Source: JBBDSV01 sp040904785 (GTDB lineage Bacteria; Actinomycetota; Nitriliruptoria; Nitriliruptorales; Nitriliruptoraceae). From it: DNA of 23,767 nt. The stretch covers positions 1 through 23,767 of the forward strand of contig JBBDSV010000074.1 in the NCBI GenBank assembly GCA_040904785.1. The letters are read 5' to 3'. Shown here in pieces: positions 23,713-23,767 of this stretch; position 1 is the first letter of the stretch; each line of letters opens with the position of its first letter. A model generated the notes under the pieces. That model saw only the letters and a list, made by a program, of their open reading frames with translations. It made no database searches and had not been told where the DNA came from. A program made the position numbers and the translations under genes.

Positions 23713-23767
23713 ATGTTCGAGAGGTTCACCGACCGGGCCCGTCGGGTGGTCGTCCTTGCCCAAGAAG
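23713..23767 (+). CDS. clpC: ATP-dependent Clp protease ATP-binding subunit ClpC, first 18 codons (3' truncated by window edge)
   Basis: The frame MFERFTDRARRVVVLAQE is the highly conserved ClpC N-terminus, the start of the Clp repeat domain that receives adaptors and substrates. GGAAAG at 23700-23705 lies 7 nt before the ATG and supports this start. The rest of the AAA+ unfoldase, partner of ClpP, is outside the window. Only 55 bases are seen, but the sequence and the position after lysS make the assignment firm. Confidence 0.9.
   Translation, partial: MFERFTDRARRVVVLAQE

Noticed and set aside
21889..23763. A 624-codon open frame on the minus strand
   Set aside because: It is the mirror of lysS, which has all class II synthetase motifs. 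The antisense frame shows no known motif and crosses the clpC start.

Overview
The window is a high-GC bacterial chromosome segment with GTG/TTG starts and dense 4-nt ATGA/GTGA gene overlaps. Its gene order resembles the actinobacterial core as I recall it from Mycobacterium and Streptomyces: topA, (tmk), holB, then a DUF2342 metalloprotease, tilS, hpt, ftsH, folE, folP, folB, folK, a DUF2520 gene, panC, nadC, coaX, lysS, clpC. TopA keeps C-terminal zinc ribbons, lsr2 and panD are missing from their usual places, and dTMP kinase is fused to an MFS domain. Together these point to an actinobacterium outside the mycobacteria, possibly of the Acidimicrobiia; this is inference, not proof.

Layout. 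Positions 1-5054 hold a replication block on the + strand: the 3' part of topA, an MFS-dTMP kinase fusion, and holB. A tRNA-Thr(CGT) lies at 5112-5184. Positions 5185-9322 form a variable region of mixed strands: a two-TM RCK potassium channel broken by a one-base frameshift; a minus-strand pair made of an NmrA-like NAD(P)-binding protein (also broken by a one-base frameshift) and an ECF41-type sigma factor whose SnoaL-like regulatory domain is internally shortened; a lone RsbW-like HATPase protein; and marC. Positions 9385-12252 encode a small membrane protein, a DUF2342 metalloprotease and TilS. Positions 12324-13735 encode Hpt and a beta-propeller protein resembling peptidyl-hydroxyglycine lyases. 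FtsH follows at 13835-15847. Positions 15900-21926 are one tightly packed operon for folate (folE, folP, folB, folK), a DUF2520 dehydrogenase-like protein, pantothenate (panC), NAD (nadC) and CoA (coaX). LysS follows, then the first 55 bases of clpC.

The best candidate for something new is the ECF41 locus. Upstream of the NmrA-like gene there is an exact match to the ECF41 promoter pattern as I recall it (TGTCACA, 16 nt, CGTC), so the pair is probably a self-contained regulon. Yet the sigma factor has lost the middle of its regulatory domain and the target gene is frameshifted. With the broken channel next door, three adjacent genes carry lesions in a window whose other genes all look intact. 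That is either real decay of an accessory module or a local patch of base-call errors.

No stretch longer than 300 bases lacks a gene. The larger gaps are 5185-5336 (nothing clear), 6386-6507 (one small hairpin), 7988-8125 (ECF41 promoter) and 23485-23712 (possible clpC promoter). I saw no CRISPR array, insertion sequence, phage gene or rRNA.
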